From: Salinibacterium sp. ZJ70
Lineage (GTDB): Bacteria; Actinomycetota; Actinomycetes; Actinomycetales; Microbacteriaceae
DNA length: 64,000 bases
NCBI RefSeq assembly: GCF_011751865.2
Contig: NZ_CP061770.1
Coordinates: 2,780,937-2,844,936 of the forward strand
Reading direction: 5' to 3'
Of the stretch, positions 7,404-15,932 are shown in pieces; within the stretch, counting starts at the first letter, position 1; the number at the start of each line of letters is the position of its first letter. Both the position numbers and the translations under genes were made by a program. Under the pieces are notes generated by a model that saw nothing but the letters and a program-made list of their open reading frames with translations, was not told the origin of the DNA and made no database searches.

Positions 7404-7820
7404 TCACTCTGTAGGCAGGCGGTCCCGATCGTACGTGATGGTCGAGTAGCCGTGCGGCAGTGGAACGCCCTCCTCGTCGAGTCCCACGAACACGATCCGC
7501 TCGATCGCGAGGATGCGCTGCCGCGTGATCATGTTGCGCACTTCCGCGCGCAGCGTGATCGAGGTGCGTCCGAACGTCGTCGCCACGATGCCGAGCTCGA
7601 TGAGGTCGCTCTGGCTCGCCGACGACACGAACTCGACCTCCGAGATGAGCTTCGTGACAGCCCGCGGGTTGCCGATCTGCACGATCGCATAGATCGCGGC
7701 CTCCTCGTCGATCCACCGCAGGAGGCTGCCGCCGAAGAGGGTGCCGTGAGCATTCAGGTCCTCGGGCTTCACCCAGCGCCGCGAGCGGAACGCGATCTCC
7801 GCGTCGACATCACCCGGCAT
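7404..7820 (-). CDS. Acyl-CoA thioesterase, hotdog fold (YciA/BACH-like)
   Basis: 138 residues. Single hotdog domain with the family motifs NAHGTLFGGSLLRWIDEEAA (helix start and catalytic Asp region), VTKLISEVEFVSSASQSDLI and TSITLRAEVRN. Cytosolic enzymes of this family hydrolyse acyl-CoA thioesters and usually act as hexamers; substrate length cannot be told from sequence. ATG 7820 fits the family start. It lies 86 bases downstream of the tartrate-dehydrogenase-like gene on the same strand and might be the tail of that transcript, where release of CoA intermediates would make sense, but it could equally be independent. Confidence 0.85.
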   Translation of the reverse strand: MPGDVDAEIAFRSRRWVKPEDLNAHGTLFGGSLLRWIDEEAAIYAIVQIGNPRAVTKLISEVEFVSSASQSDLIELGIVATTFGRTSITLRAEVRNMITRQRILAIERIVFVGLDEEGVPLPHGYSTITYDRDRLPTE

Positions 7821-7906
7821 CGCGCCACCTCCTCGCCGCGTCCGACAGCTTGATCATCACCCCGGATGGCGCCCGGCCGATACCCCTCCCCGAAGATCGG
7901 CGCGCA

Positions 7907-8956
7907 TCAGCCGATGCGGCGCAGCACCTCTGCGACGAACTCCGACGTGCTCGCCGTGCCGCCGAGATCGCGCGTGCTGACGCCATCGGCGAGGGCACCC
8001 TCGAACGCGGCGGTGAGGGCGGCGGCGGCGGCGACCTCACCGAGGTGCTCGAGCATCATCGCTCCCGCCCAGAGAGCGCCGACCGGGTTCGCGAGCCCCT
8101 TCCCCACGATGTCGGGGGCGGTGCCGTGCACCGGCTCGAACATCGACGGCACGGAGCGGTCGGTGTTGATGTTGGCCGAGGGGGCGATACCGATCGAGCC
8201 CGCGACAGCGGCCGCGAGGTCGGAGAGGATGTCGCCGAAGAGGTTCGAGGCCACCACGACGTCGAGGCTGTTCGGGGCGAGCACGACGCGGGCCGAAAGG
8301 GCGTCGATGAGCACACTCTCGAGCTCCACCCCGGGGTGCTGGGCGACCGTCTCGGCGACGACCTCATCCCAGAACGGCATCGAGTGGATGATCCCGTTCG
8401 ACTTCGTGGCCGAAACGAGGCGTCCGCTGCGGCTGGCGGCGAGCTCGGCGGCGTACTCGGCGACGCGTGCGACACCCCGCCGGGTGAAGAGAGCCTGCTG
8501 GAAGGCCATCGCATCGGGGGTGCCGTGGTAGGCGCGGCCTCCGACCTCCGAGTACTCGCCCTCCACGTTCTCGCGCACGACCACGACGTCGATGTCGGAG
8601 TTGCGGGTGACGCGCGGCTCAACGCCCGGAAGAAGGCGGATCGGTCGGATGTTGAGGTACAGATCGAAGGCGCGCCGGATGGGGATCAGCAGCCCCCACA
8701 GGGTCACGGCGTCGTCGATGTCAGGGTGGCCGACAGCCCCGAGGAAGATGCCGTCGCCGTCTCGCAGCTGCTCGATGCCGTCCGCCGGCATCATCGCGCC
8801 CTCGGCCAGATAGCGATCCGAGCCCCAATCGCGGTCACGCCAGGTGATGCGGAAGTCGTGGTGAGCGGCGACGGCGTCGATGCAGGAGACCGCCGCAGGC
8901 GTGACCTCCTTGCCGATGCCGTCGCCGGCGATGACGTCGATGGTGTGCGAGCGCAT
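7907..8956 (-). CDS. Tartrate/D-malate dehydrogenase-like (isopropylmalate dehydrogenase family)
   Basis: 349 residues from ATG 8956, which has GAGGAG six bases upstream. Family features: AGDGIGKEV at the N-terminus, LWGLLIPIRRAFDLYLNIRP (substrate arginines), VVRENVEGEYSEVGGR, TKSNGIIHSMPFWDEV (catalytic Lys) and SNLFGDILSDLAA (metal-binding aspartates), then EPVHGTAPDIVGKG for NAD binding. The LWGLLIPIRR and NIRPIRLLPG pattern is that of TtuC/DmlA enzymes, which oxidise tartrate or D-malate with NAD and can decarboxylate the product to give pyruvate or glycerate. It is the last gene of the catabolic row, separated from the dioxygenase gene by a strong hairpin. Exact substrate uncertain. Confidence 0.82.
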   Translation of the reverse strand: MRSHTIDVIAGDGIGKEVTPAAVSCIDAVAAHHDFRITWRDRDWGSDRYLAEGAMMPADGIEQLRDGDGIFLGAVGHPDIDDAVTLWGLLIPIRRAFDLYLNIRPIRLLPGVEPRVTRNSDIDVVVVRENVEGEYSEVGGRAYHGTPDAMAFQQALFTRRGVARVAEYAAELAASRSGRLVSATKSNGIIHSMPFWDEVVAETVAQHPGVELESVLIDALSARVVLAPNSLDVVVASNLFGDILSDLAAAVAGSIGIAPSANINTDRSVPSMFEPVHGTAPDIVGKGLANPVGALWAGAMMLEHLGEVAAAAALTAAFEGALADGVSTRDLGGTASTSEFVAEVLRRIG

Positions 8957-8974
8957 GAGAATCTCCTCGGATGA

Positions 8975-9006
8975 GTGCGGCCCGGGTTGCAGAGCCCGGG
9001 CCGCAC
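8975..9006 (-). promoter_or_regulatory. Intercistronic hairpin between dioxygenase and dehydrogenase genes
   Basis: A perfect 12-bp inverted repeat (GTGCGGCCCGGG / CCCGGGCCGCAC) with an 8-base loop fills the 67-base gap between the two genes of one row. It lacks a T tract and could stop, attenuate or stabilise the upstream transcript. The downstream gene has its own Shine-Dalgarno between hairpin and start. Confidence 0.6.
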
Positions 9007-9023
9007 ATGGTGCTTCGTGGTGC

Positions 9024-10043
9024 TTACGGCGCGAGAAGCGGGTTCTCGAGCCCCGCGACACCGGTGGTGTCGCGACCGCGGCTGCCAGGGGTGGTGACAA
9101 TCGGGTCGCCGTACCAGGTGAGCCCCTCGGGGAACTCCTCCGGACGCCACTCGATGGCCTCCCAGTCCTCATCGAAGATCTGGTAGCCGCCCGCGTACAG
9201 CTCCACGCGGTGGTCCGAGCCGGGGTCGTGCACGTACAGGTACATGGCCTGGCCGATGCCGTGCTTGCCGGGGCCCACGCCGTACGAGACGTCGAGGTCA
9301 CGGAGCACGTCGGCCGCCGTGAGCACGTCGCTCATGTTCTCCATGTTGTACGCGAGGTGGTGCAGCTGGCCGATCTTCTCCTCGCGGTTGGCGACGAACG
9401 CGATGTCGTGCACCTGCGAGGTGACCGAGGTCCACGAGGCCATGAGGGTCTCAGGGTGGTCGGGAAGGTAGGCGAACTCGCGACGCTTGAGGCCCAGGTT
9501 CTCGCGCGCCCAGCGCTCGGTCTGGTTGATCGTCTGGGGCGAGGTCTGCACGTTGAAGTGGTCGAGGCGGCGAACGCCCAGTCCACGACGCGTGGAGCTG
9601 TTGGAGGGGAGGCGCGACCGGATCTCCTCCGGCGCGTCGACCTTCTCCATGTCGTAGTACAGCTCGATCGGGTGCGTGCCGCCGGGGAGGAGGAAGCGCA
9701 CCGCGGTGCCGCGCCCCTTCTCGGTTCCAGCGGGAACTTCGACTGCCTCGACCTCCTGCTTCAGCAGGTGCTCGTAGAACAGCTCGACGTCCTGCGGACG
9801 ACGGGTGCGGAACGAGAACGCGTTCACCACATCGGTGTCCTGCTGACGCAGGACCATCGAGTGGTGGCGCAGCTCTTGGTACGCGCGGAGGTACGCGACG
9901 TCGCCGTCGCGCTCCACCTCCTCCATGCCGAGGATGTCGCGGAAGAACCACAGCGACTTCTCGATGTCGCGCGTGCCCAGGCTGATCGAGCCAGCGTGGG
10001 AGATCCCGGGGCCCGGGTCGTACTGATCAGACAGAAGTGCCAT
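9024..10043 (-). CDS. Catechol 2,3-dioxygenase (type I extradiol, two-domain VOC)
   Basis: 339 residues with two vicinal-oxygen-chelate domains (about 15-130 and 155-300). The second, catalytic domain keeps the Fe(II) facial triad: H162 in RRLDHFNVQT, H229 in QLHHLAYNMEN and E281 in DHRVELYAGG. HGIGQAMYLYVHDPGSDHRV matches the extradiol signature, with an ending like PheB-type catechol 2,3-dioxygenases (GYQIFDEDWEAIEW). It opens catechol-type rings next to the hydroxyls, giving a yellow 2-hydroxymuconic semialdehyde-type product. The hydrolase and hydratase upstream in the row handle the following steps. The ring substrate may be a substituted catechol, since a hydrolase, not a semialdehyde dehydrogenase, follows. 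Confidence 0.9.
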   Translation of the reverse strand: MALLSDQYDPGPGISHAGSISLGTRDIEKSLWFFRDILGMEEVERDGDVAYLRAYQELRHHSMVLRQQDTDVVNAFSFRTRRPQDVELFYEHLLKQEVEAVEVPAGTEKGRGTAVRFLLPGGTHPIELYYDMEKVDAPEEIRSRLPSNSSTRRGLGVRRLDHFNVQTSPQTINQTERWARENLGLKRREFAYLPDHPETLMASWTSVTSQVHDIAFVANREEKIGQLHHLAYNMENMSDVLTAADVLRDLDVSYGVGPGKHGIGQAMYLYVHDPGSDHRVELYAGGYQIFDEDWEAIEWRPEEFPEGLTWYGDPIVTTPGSRGRDTTGVAGLENPLLAP

Positions 10044-10075
10044 GATCGCCTTTCTTCATTGAGGGGGTTGCGAGC

Positions 10076-10951
10076 TCAGCGGTCGCGGAGCAGGAACTCC
10101 AGGTGGATTCGGTTGAACTCGTCGGCCTTCTCGTACTGAGGCCAGTGGCCGGCCTCGTCGATGACAGCGAGCTCGGCATCGGGGATGAGGCCCGCGATGC
10201 GACGGGCTTCGTCGACGGGACCCGAGGGGTCCTTCGTCGTCCACAGCACCATCGCCGGCACCGAAATGGCGCGCAGGTCGTCGTCGGAGAGCATGTTGCG
10301 CTTGCGCGTCTCCAGATCCTGGAGGGCCATGTTCATGCGGCACGCCATCTCCCACTCGGGCTGCTGGAAGATGCGCTGGCGAACGCGGATGAGGTCGTCG
10401 GTCACCATCGTCGGGTCAGCCATCAGCCACTCGAGACGAGCCTTGACGCGCTCCCACGACGGGTCCTTGGCGGCCTCCATCGAGAGGGTGAACAGACGCT
10501 CCATCACGGCGGGGTTCGCCATCGTGCCGCCCATGGTGTTGAGCACGATGCGCTCGACGCGCTCGGGGTGCAGCTGCGAGAACTTCGCCGTGGTCCAGCC
10601 TCCGAGCGACTCGCCCGACATGTAGTACTTCTCGGCACCGAGGGCATCCATCACGCCGTGCACGTGATCGATGTAGTGCTTGATCTCGAGCGGGTGCTCG
10701 GGCTTGGCAGAGTAGCCATGGCCGATGAAGTCGAACGCGAACACGTCGAAGTGCTCGCCGTGCGCCTGCATGTTCCGGCTGTACGCCTCGGCGTGCCCCG
10801 TGATGCCGTGGAGGAGGAGGAGCTTGCGCGGGTTGTCGGGATCACCGGCGCGCAAGTAGCGCGTTCGGTACCCCCCCGCATCGATGAATCCCTGCGAGAA
10901 GCTGGTCTCAACGAGGTCCATCCAGGTGCTCGTATATGGATGCGTCGCCAT
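10076..10951 (-). CDS. Meta-cleavage product hydrolase (alpha/beta fold)
   Basis: 291 residues from ATG 10951 (AGAAAGG upstream; longer frames overlap the preceding gene). Alpha/beta-hydrolase with oxyanion region LLLLHGITGHAE, nucleophile elbow GESLGG with S115, acid D241 in TTKDPSGP and H269 in DEAGHWPQYEK. GHWPQYE is the typical closing motif of the MhpC/XylF/BphD group, which cleaves the C-C bond of 2-hydroxy-6-oxo-dienoates released by extradiol dioxygenases into 2-hydroxypenta-2,4-dienoate and a carboxylic acid. It lies between the hydratase and dioxygenase genes, in agreement with that role. Which acid is released is unknown. Confidence 0.9.
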   Translation of the reverse strand: MATHPYTSTWMDLVETSFSQGFIDAGGYRTRYLRAGDPDNPRKLLLLHGITGHAEAYSRNMQAHGEHFDVFAFDFIGHGYSAKPEHPLEIKHYIDHVHGVMDALGAEKYYMSGESLGGWTTAKFSQLHPERVERIVLNTMGGTMANPAVMERLFTLSMEAAKDPSWERVKARLEWLMADPTMVTDDLIRVRQRIFQQPEWEMACRMNMALQDLETRKRNMLSDDDLRAISVPAMVLWTTKDPSGPVDEARRIAGLIPDAELAVIDEAGHWPQYEKADEFNRIHLEFLLRDR

Positions 10952-10991
10952 GAATTGGCCTTTCTGCTGGCGTGGGAGGGAAGGGATTCGG

Positions 10992-11786
10992 CTACCGGCC
11001 CGCGACTGCGGTGACGGTGCCGAGAATGCCGAGATCGGCGGTGTAACTGGTTCCTGCGGTGAAGGGGACCATCGGTCCAAGGGCGCCCGAGAGGACCACC
11101 TCGCCCGCCCGCAGTGGCCGGCCGACGCGGGCGGCCGTCTCGGCCACCCAGACGAGTGCGTTCACCGGGTCGCCCATGCACGCGGCACCGCTGCCGCTCG
11201 ACACGACCGCGCCGTCGGCAGTGAGCGACATGGGAATCGCGACCGGGTCGAAGCCGTCGAGCGGAAGCTCGACATCGCCCAGCACGAACAGCGCGCTCGA
11301 GGCGTTGTCCGCGATTGTGTCGACGATCGAGATGCGCCAGTCGCGCACCCGCGAGTCGACGATCTCGAATGCGGCGCGGGCCGATCCGACGGCGGCCACG
11401 ACGGATGCGCGGTCCACGGCGTCCACGTCGCGTGCCAACACGAAGGCGATCTCGGCCTCGATGCGCGGGGAGATAAGACGCGACATGTCGACGGCCTCGA
11501 CCCCGGTGACGTCCATGTCGGAGAGCAGCACGCCGAAGTCGGGCTGGTCGACCCCAAGCTGCGCCTGCACGGCCGGGTTGGTGAGCCCTACCTTGCGCCC
11601 GATGCGGGCGAGTCCGTCGGATTCGCGGCGCGACATCAGCAGCTCCTGCACGGCGTACGCGGCATCGACGTTGCCTTCGCCGACGATGTCCTTGACGGGC
11701 TCCGCCGGCTGCGCCGTGCGCTGCGCTTCGTAGAGCACCTCCGCCGCCTGGGCGACTGCCTGCTCGTCGTACGTGAGCTCGCTCAC
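10992..11786 (-). CDS. 2-oxopent-4-enoate hydratase (MhpD/XylJ type)
   Basis: 264 residues of the FAA-hydrolase-like hydratase superfamily. Visible motifs: RIGRKVGLTNPAVQAQLGVD, PRIEAEIAFVLARDV (metal-binding glutamates), VDSRVRDWRISIVDTIADNA and AGEVVLSGALGPMVPF. It adds water to 2-hydroxypenta-2,4-dienoate to give 4-hydroxy-2-oxopentanoate. In classical meta pathways an aldolase and an acylating acetaldehyde dehydrogenase follow; neither is found in this window. ATG 11786 overlaps the stop of the preceding SDR gene as ATGA, so the pair is translationally coupled. Confidence 0.9.
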   Translation of the reverse strand: MSELTYDEQAVAQAAEVLYEAQRTAQPAEPVKDIVGEGNVDAAYAVQELLMSRRESDGLARIGRKVGLTNPAVQAQLGVDQPDFGVLLSDMDVTGVEAVDMSRLISPRIEAEIAFVLARDVDAVDRASVVAAVGSARAAFEIVDSRVRDWRISIVDTIADNASSALFVLGDVELPLDGFDPVAIPMSLTADGAVVSSGSGAACMGDPVNALVWVAETAARVGRPLRAGEVVLSGALGPMVPFTAGTSYTADLGILGTVTAVAGR

Positions 11787-12565
11787 ATCATCACCATCCC
11801 GCCGTCGACCATCAGAAGCTGGCCGGTCATGTAGTCGGAGTCATCGGCGGCGAGGAATACCGCCGTCGGAACGAGGTCCTCGGCCTGCGAGAGGCGGCCG
11901 AGGGGGATCTTCGACGTGTAGTCGGAGAGCGTTCGATCAGCAAGCGTCAGCGCGTCGGCTCGCCAGAGAGGCGTGTCGACGATGCCCGGCCCGATGCCGT
12001 TCACCGTGATCCCGTGCGGGGCGAGGCCCTTCGCGGTGGACTGGGTGAGCGACAGCAGCGCGGCCTTGCTGGCGGCGTAGGCCGTGAAGTCACCTGTGGC
12101 CTGCCGCGAGGACGTGCTGCAGATGTTGACGATCTTGCCCGCGCCGCGCGTCGCTTCGCCCTGCGCGATGAAGCGCTGCGCCGCCTGCTGCGTGCACAGC
12201 AGCGGCCCGAGTGCGTTGATGCGCAGCATGAGATCCCAGCTGGTCTCGTCGGTGTCGAGGAACGAGTGACGACGCAGGATGCCCGCGGCGTTCACGAGGA
12301 TGTCGATGCCGCCGAAGACGTCGTCGATGCGCTCGAAGGCGGCCGCAACGGATGCCTCATCGCCGACATCGCACGTGTGCGCGACAGCGACTCCGGACGC
12401 GGCGACGATCTCCTGCGCGACGGCTTCCGCGGCGGCGGCGTCGCGGTCGACGATCAGTACCTGCGCCCCTTCGGCGGCATAGCCGCGCGAAATGGCGGCG
12501 CCGATGCCGCTGCCGGCTCCGGTGACGAGAGCACGTCGACCGGTGAGTCTTCCGAGACCGCTCAC
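11783..12565 (-). CDS. Short-chain dehydrogenase/reductase (FabG-like)
   Basis: 260 residues. Classical SDR: TGAGSGIGAAISRGYA cofactor loop, an aspartate in LIVDRDAAAA favouring NAD, NAAGILRR, catalytic Ser in ICSTSSR, YAASKAALLS (Tyr and Lys), and the C-terminal DSDYMTGQLLMVDGG. It probably oxidises or reduces an alcohol/ketone intermediate of the pathway; the substrate is not predictable. ATGA overlaps on both sides (12562-12565 and 11783-11786) bind it firmly into the operon. It resembles the SDR at 15168-15932 (both have GIVxTPLW and a YMTGQ ending), suggesting paralogous steps or an ancient duplication. Confidence 0.85.
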   Translation of the reverse strand: MSGLGRLTGRRALVTGAGSGIGAAISRGYAAEGAQVLIVDRDAAAAEAVAQEIVAASGVAVAHTCDVGDEASVAAAFERIDDVFGGIDILVNAAGILRRHSFLDTDETSWDLMLRINALGPLLCTQQAAQRFIAQGEATRGAGKIVNICSTSSRQATGDFTAYAASKAALLSLTQSTAKGLAPHGITVNGIGPGIVDTPLWRADALTLADRTLSDYTSKIPLGRLSQAEDLVPTAVFLAADDSDYMTGQLLMVDGGMVMM

Positions 12566-13365
12566 GATCCCCTCCTTGCTGTCCAGGTCATGTACGAGGC
12601 GAAGAGCGCACGCGTGGCCGAGCGGGGCAGGATTCGGTACGCCGCGTAGACGGCCTTCCAGATCCCTCCCGGCACCACGAGCGCGCGCCGCTTCTCGAAG
12701 GCGCGCACCGCAGCGGAAGCCACCTGCTCAGGGGCGCACCACATCATGTTGTGGATCCCGGATGCGCCGAGACCGGCGCGGCCGTGGAATCCGCTGCGCA
12801 CGAACCCCGGGGCGACCACAGTGCTCGTGACGCCCGTCCTGCGCAGCAGCTGGTTGAGTCCTTCGCCGAAGGTCTGGGCCCACGCCTTCGATGCCGAGTA
12901 GGTGATCGCGGCAGTTCCGGGCAGGAAGCCGGCGATCGAGGCGACGGTGAGCAGGCCTCCGCGGTCGCGGTCGAGCATGCCGGGGAGCGCCGCGTGCGCG
13001 AGCTCGGTAAGGGCGTCGATGCTGACGCGGTTGACCGCGACCGACGCGTCGACCGGGTTGCCGAGGTAACCCCCGGGCGGCAGCCCGATGCCAGCGGAGT
13101 GCACGAGCACGTCGACCGGCTCGTCCGTCGCCTGAAGTCGCGCGGAGACGGCGGCAACGCCCTCGCGCGCGCCCAGGTCGGCGGCGAGCACCTCGTGGGA
13201 TGCCGACGAGATGCCGGTGAGCTCGTCACGCAGCTCGCCGAGCGAATCCGCGCCGCGGGCGACCAGCACGAGGGCATAGCCGCGCTCCGCGAACTCGCGC
13301 GCGATCGCGCGGCCGATGCCGGAGGACGCACCCGTCACGAGCGCGCGCATGGGGCCGGTGCTCAT
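12562..13365 (-). CDS. Short-chain dehydrogenase of the DltE/classical type
   Basis: 267 residues from ATG 13365 (ATGA overlap with the isomerase gene; an inner ATG at 13350 is also possible). Motifs: LVTGASSGIGRAIAREFAERGY, arginine in LVARGADSL favouring NADP, HSAGIG, ASIAGFLPG, YSASKAWAQTF. The C-terminus (GIWKAVYAAYRILPRSATRAL) has the extended hydrophobic or basic tail often seen in membrane-associated SDRs acting on hydrophobic ketones. It differs clearly from the two other SDRs of the cluster, so the pathway contains at least two distinct redox steps by this family. Substrate unknown. Confidence 0.83.
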   Translation of the reverse strand: MSTGPMRALVTGASSGIGRAIAREFAERGYALVLVARGADSLGELRDELTGISSASHEVLAADLGAREGVAAVSARLQATDEPVDVLVHSAGIGLPPGGYLGNPVDASVAVNRVSIDALTELAHAALPGMLDRDRGGLLTVASIAGFLPGTAAITYSASKAWAQTFGEGLNQLLRRTGVTSTVVAPGFVRSGFHGRAGLGASGIHNMMWCAPEQVASAAVRAFEKRRALVVPGGIWKAVYAAYRILPRSATRALFASYMTWTARRGS

Positions 13366-14183
13366 CGCGCACTCACCTCGTCCCCCCAGCCGAGTGCGGC
13401 CCGCGTGGTGCGGAGCACATCGGCGATGAGTGTCCGCGCGTCGCCGGAGGCCGTCGAGATGGGAGCTTCGACGGTCACCAGCGCACCCGACGGCATCTCG
13501 GCGACGAAATCGGCGAGCGGAAGCTCGCCGGCGCCGGGCAGACGGCGATCGAACCGCGCTTCGTGCAGCAGCGGGTGCAGTCCCGACGGCGACGGCGACG
13601 GCGGCGCCTCGCTGGGCGCGTCGCAGAGCTGTATGACCGCAAGCATCTCGGGGTCGAGCCGGGCGAGGTCGGCGGGCTGGGTACCGCCGCGCGAGGCGTG
13701 CAGCGTGTCGACGATGAGGCCCGCTCCGGCGCGTTCGGCGATGATCCCGGCCGCCTGCGGCAGGGTCGCGACGGCCCGGTACGGCATCGGCTCGATCACG
13801 AGACGAAGCCCATGCTCGGAGGCGAGCGCGGCGAGCGCGGCGAGCGTGTCCGCGCACCGGATCGCGTCGGTGTCGTCGGAGAACGAGTAGAGCAGATGCG
13901 CGCCGAGCTCCGCGCCCTGCTCGAGGACGGGACGCAGGTGGTCCATCCCGAGCGCGAGCGCCTCGGTGATCGCGACAGCTTCGATGGCATGCACGGCCAC
14001 ACCGGCGTCACGCACGCGGTTTACGAGCGTCGCGTCAAGCGGAACGGCCCATTCGGGCTCGCCGCCGACGATGTGGATGGTGCGCACGCTCACGCTCGCG
14101 AAGCCAGCATCGGCCGCGGCGTGGGCGAACGCCCCCGGCTCAAGCGAGAGCGCCGTGAGGTGGTCGATGCCGAGGTCACGCAT
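13362..14183 (-). CDS. Sugar-phosphate isomerase/epimerase-like TIM barrel
   Basis: 273 residues with the xylose-isomerase-like TIM-barrel pattern: DHLTALSLEPGAFAHAAADA, HAIEAVAIT, LVIEPMPY (metal-binding Glu), LIVDTLHASRGG (Asp/His), IQLCDAP and LVTVEAPI. Such enzymes isomerise sugars or inositols, or dehydrate cyclic compounds such as 3-dehydroshikimate. Within a ring-degrading cluster a role on a cyclic, non-aromatic precursor (quinate/inositol-like) is possible but speculative. It overlaps the alcohol dehydrogenase gene by 8 bases and the following SDR by ATGA. A proline-serine-rich insert (PSEAPPSPSPSG) near residue 195 is unusual. Confidence 0.75.
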   Translation of the reverse strand: MRDLGIDHLTALSLEPGAFAHAAADAGFASVSVRTIHIVGGEPEWAVPLDATLVNRVRDAGVAVHAIEAVAITEALALGMDHLRPVLEQGAELGAHLLYSFSDDTDAIRCADTLAALAALASEHGLRLVIEPMPYRAVATLPQAAGIIAERAGAGLIVDTLHASRGGTQPADLARLDPEMLAVIQLCDAPSEAPPSPSPSGLHPLLHEARFDRRLPGAGELPLADFVAEMPSGALVTVEAPISTASGDARTLIADVLRTTRAALGWGDEVSAR

Positions 14184-15168
14184 CCCAGTCTCCGGAGCTC
14201 ACACGGATCCACGTCTTGCCGACACGTCCCGCTGCGCCGACGAGCGCCTCCTGAGCATCCTCGAACGAGAACGGGGCGTGGAGGACGGCGCCCGGCCGAG
14301 CCTCGCCGCGCGCCACCGTGTCGATGACCGCCGCATAGTCGTGCGGGTGGTCGTAGATCATGGAGCCCGTGATGGTGAGGCCGCGGCGCACGAGAACCTT
14401 GGTGTCCACGGGTATCGGGGTCTCCCCTACGCCGATGGCCATGAACAGTCCATCGGGGTCCACCAGCTCGAGGGCCGCGGCAGCGCCCGCACCCGAGCCG
14501 GTCGTCTCGAACATGAGGTCGAAGCGCTCTCCCGGTTCCACGGGTCGCGCGCCGAGGGCGACGGCAGCCTGCACGCGCTCCCCGGAGAGGTCGAAGATGG
14601 CGGGGGTGATCCCGCGACGGTGGAGGGCATCTACGAGGATGCGACCGATGGACCCGGCGCCGGCGATCGCGATCCGCTCGCGCGCGGAGAAGTCGCCTGC
14701 TCGCCGGACGGCGCTCAGCGCGACGGCGAGCGGCTCGATGCAGACGGCGTCCTCATCGGACACCTCCTCAGGCAGCGGCCACGCGAAGTCGGCGGGAACC
14801 GCCACGCGCTCGGCGAGGAAGCCCTGCTCGGTGACGACAGGGCTGCGGCGGCTCGTGCACAGCGACGGAAGCGCATTCAGGCAGGGGCGGCAGGTGGTGC
14901 AGGGGTAGTTCGGTTCGATGGCGACACGCCCGCCGATCCGCGACGCATCGACATCCGCACCGACGGCGACGACCACTCCGATCGCCTCGTGGCCGACGAC
15001 AAGGCCGCCCTCCACGATGTCCCGAGAGCCGTGCACGTAGGCGAGATCGGTGCCGCACGTGGCGACGGCGGTCACGGCGACGATGACGTCGCCTGCCCCA
15101 CACACCGGCTCGGGCCAGGTGTCGACCAGGTGGATCTGCCGCGGCGCGGCGAGCACTGCTGCGCGCAT
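14176..15168 (-). CDS. Zinc-dependent medium-chain alcohol/polyol dehydrogenase
   Basis: 330 residues. MDR fold with catalytic zinc ligands C38 (TCGTDL), H60 and E61 (GHEAIG) and the structural zinc site C90-C93-C96-C104 (CTTCRPCLNALPSLC). The Rossmann loop is AGAGSIGRILVDAL, with D in AIFDLSGERV suggesting NAD. Closest groups by look are sorbitol/threonine dehydrogenases and quinate-type polyol dehydrogenases. It most likely oxidises a secondary alcohol in the pathway. The ATG shares one base with the upstream SDR stop (TGATG), and it overlaps the isomerase gene. Confidence 0.87.
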   Translation of the reverse strand: MRAAVLAAPRQIHLVDTWPEPVCGAGDVIVAVTAVATCGTDLAYVHGSRDIVEGGLVVGHEAIGVVVAVGADVDASRIGGRVAIEPNYPCTTCRPCLNALPSLCTSRRSPVVTEQGFLAERVAVPADFAWPLPEEVSDEDAVCIEPLAVALSAVRRAGDFSARERIAIAGAGSIGRILVDALHRRGITPAIFDLSGERVQAAVALGARPVEPGERFDLMFETTGSGAGAAAALELVDPDGLFMAIGVGETPIPVDTKVLVRRGLTITGSMIYDHPHDYAAVIDTVARGEARPGAVLHAPFSFEDAQEALVGAAGRVGKTWIRVSSGDWDA

Positions 15169-15932
15169 CAGGCCGTGATCCCTCCATCGATCGTGATGAT
15201 CTGACCTGTCATGTAGTTCGCGTCCTCGCTGGCGAGGAACACCGCCGCGCCGGCCAGGTCGTCGGCGACGGCGATCCGTCCGAGCGGGATCTGCGCGCGG
15301 TACGCGACGAAGCGCGCGTCAAGGTCAGCCGGGTTCTCGTGCACACCGTTCCAGAGCGGCGTCTCGACGATGCCGGGCGCGATCCCGGTGACCGTGATGC
15401 CGTGGGGCGCGAGCGAACGCGATCCGCTCGCGATCAGCGAGGAGACCATCGCCTTGCTGGCGGCGTACGCCACCCAGTCAGCGTTGTTGCGCTTGGGCGA
15501 GATGGAGGTGAGGTTGATGATCTTGCCTGCGATGCCGTCGGCGATCATCGCCCGGGCCGCCTCCTGCATGCAGATGAGCGTGCCGAGGCCGTTGACCTTC
15601 TGGTGGCGCTCCCAGACCTGCGCCGTGGTGTCGGCGAGGGTCGTGGACTGCGAGATGCCAGCGTTGTTCACCATGACATCGAGGCGGCCGAACTCGGCCA
15701 CTGCTGCGGCGATTCCGCGCCTCACAGAGACGCGGTCGGCCACATCCATCTCGACCGCCAGCGCACGCCCACCGGCGACGACGATGTCATCGCGTACGGA
15801 GGTCGCGGCAGCGAGGTCGATATCGGCGATCGCGACGAGCGCGCCCTCACGGGCGTAGCGGCGCGCGATGGCCTCACCGATTCCTTTACCCGCCCCGGTG
15901 ACGACGGTCGAGATGGATGCGAGCGTGTTCAT
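15168..15932 (-). CDS. Short-chain dehydrogenase/reductase
   Basis: 254 residues. Classical SDR with TGAGKGIGEAIARRYA, AIADIDLAAA (Asp, NAD preference), NNAGISQS, LTSISPKRNNADWVAYAASKAM and IAPGIVETPLW, ending in DANYMTGQIITIDGG. First enzyme gene after the TTT binding-protein gene, joined to it by a one-base TGATG overlap, so the transporter and the enzymes are one transcript. It may perform the first oxidation of the imported carboxylate. Similar in layout to the SDR at 11783-12565. Substrate unknown. Confidence 0.85.
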   Translation of the reverse strand: MNTLASISTVVTGAGKGIGEAIARRYAREGALVAIADIDLAAATSVRDDIVVAGGRALAVEMDVADRVSVRRGIAAAVAEFGRLDVMVNNAGISQSTTLADTTAQVWERHQKVNGLGTLICMQEAARAMIADGIAGKIINLTSISPKRNNADWVAYAASKAMVSSLIASGSRSLAPHGITVTGIAPGIVETPLWNGVHENPADLDARFVAYRAQIPLGRIAVADDLAGAAVFLASEDANYMTGQIITIDGGITA

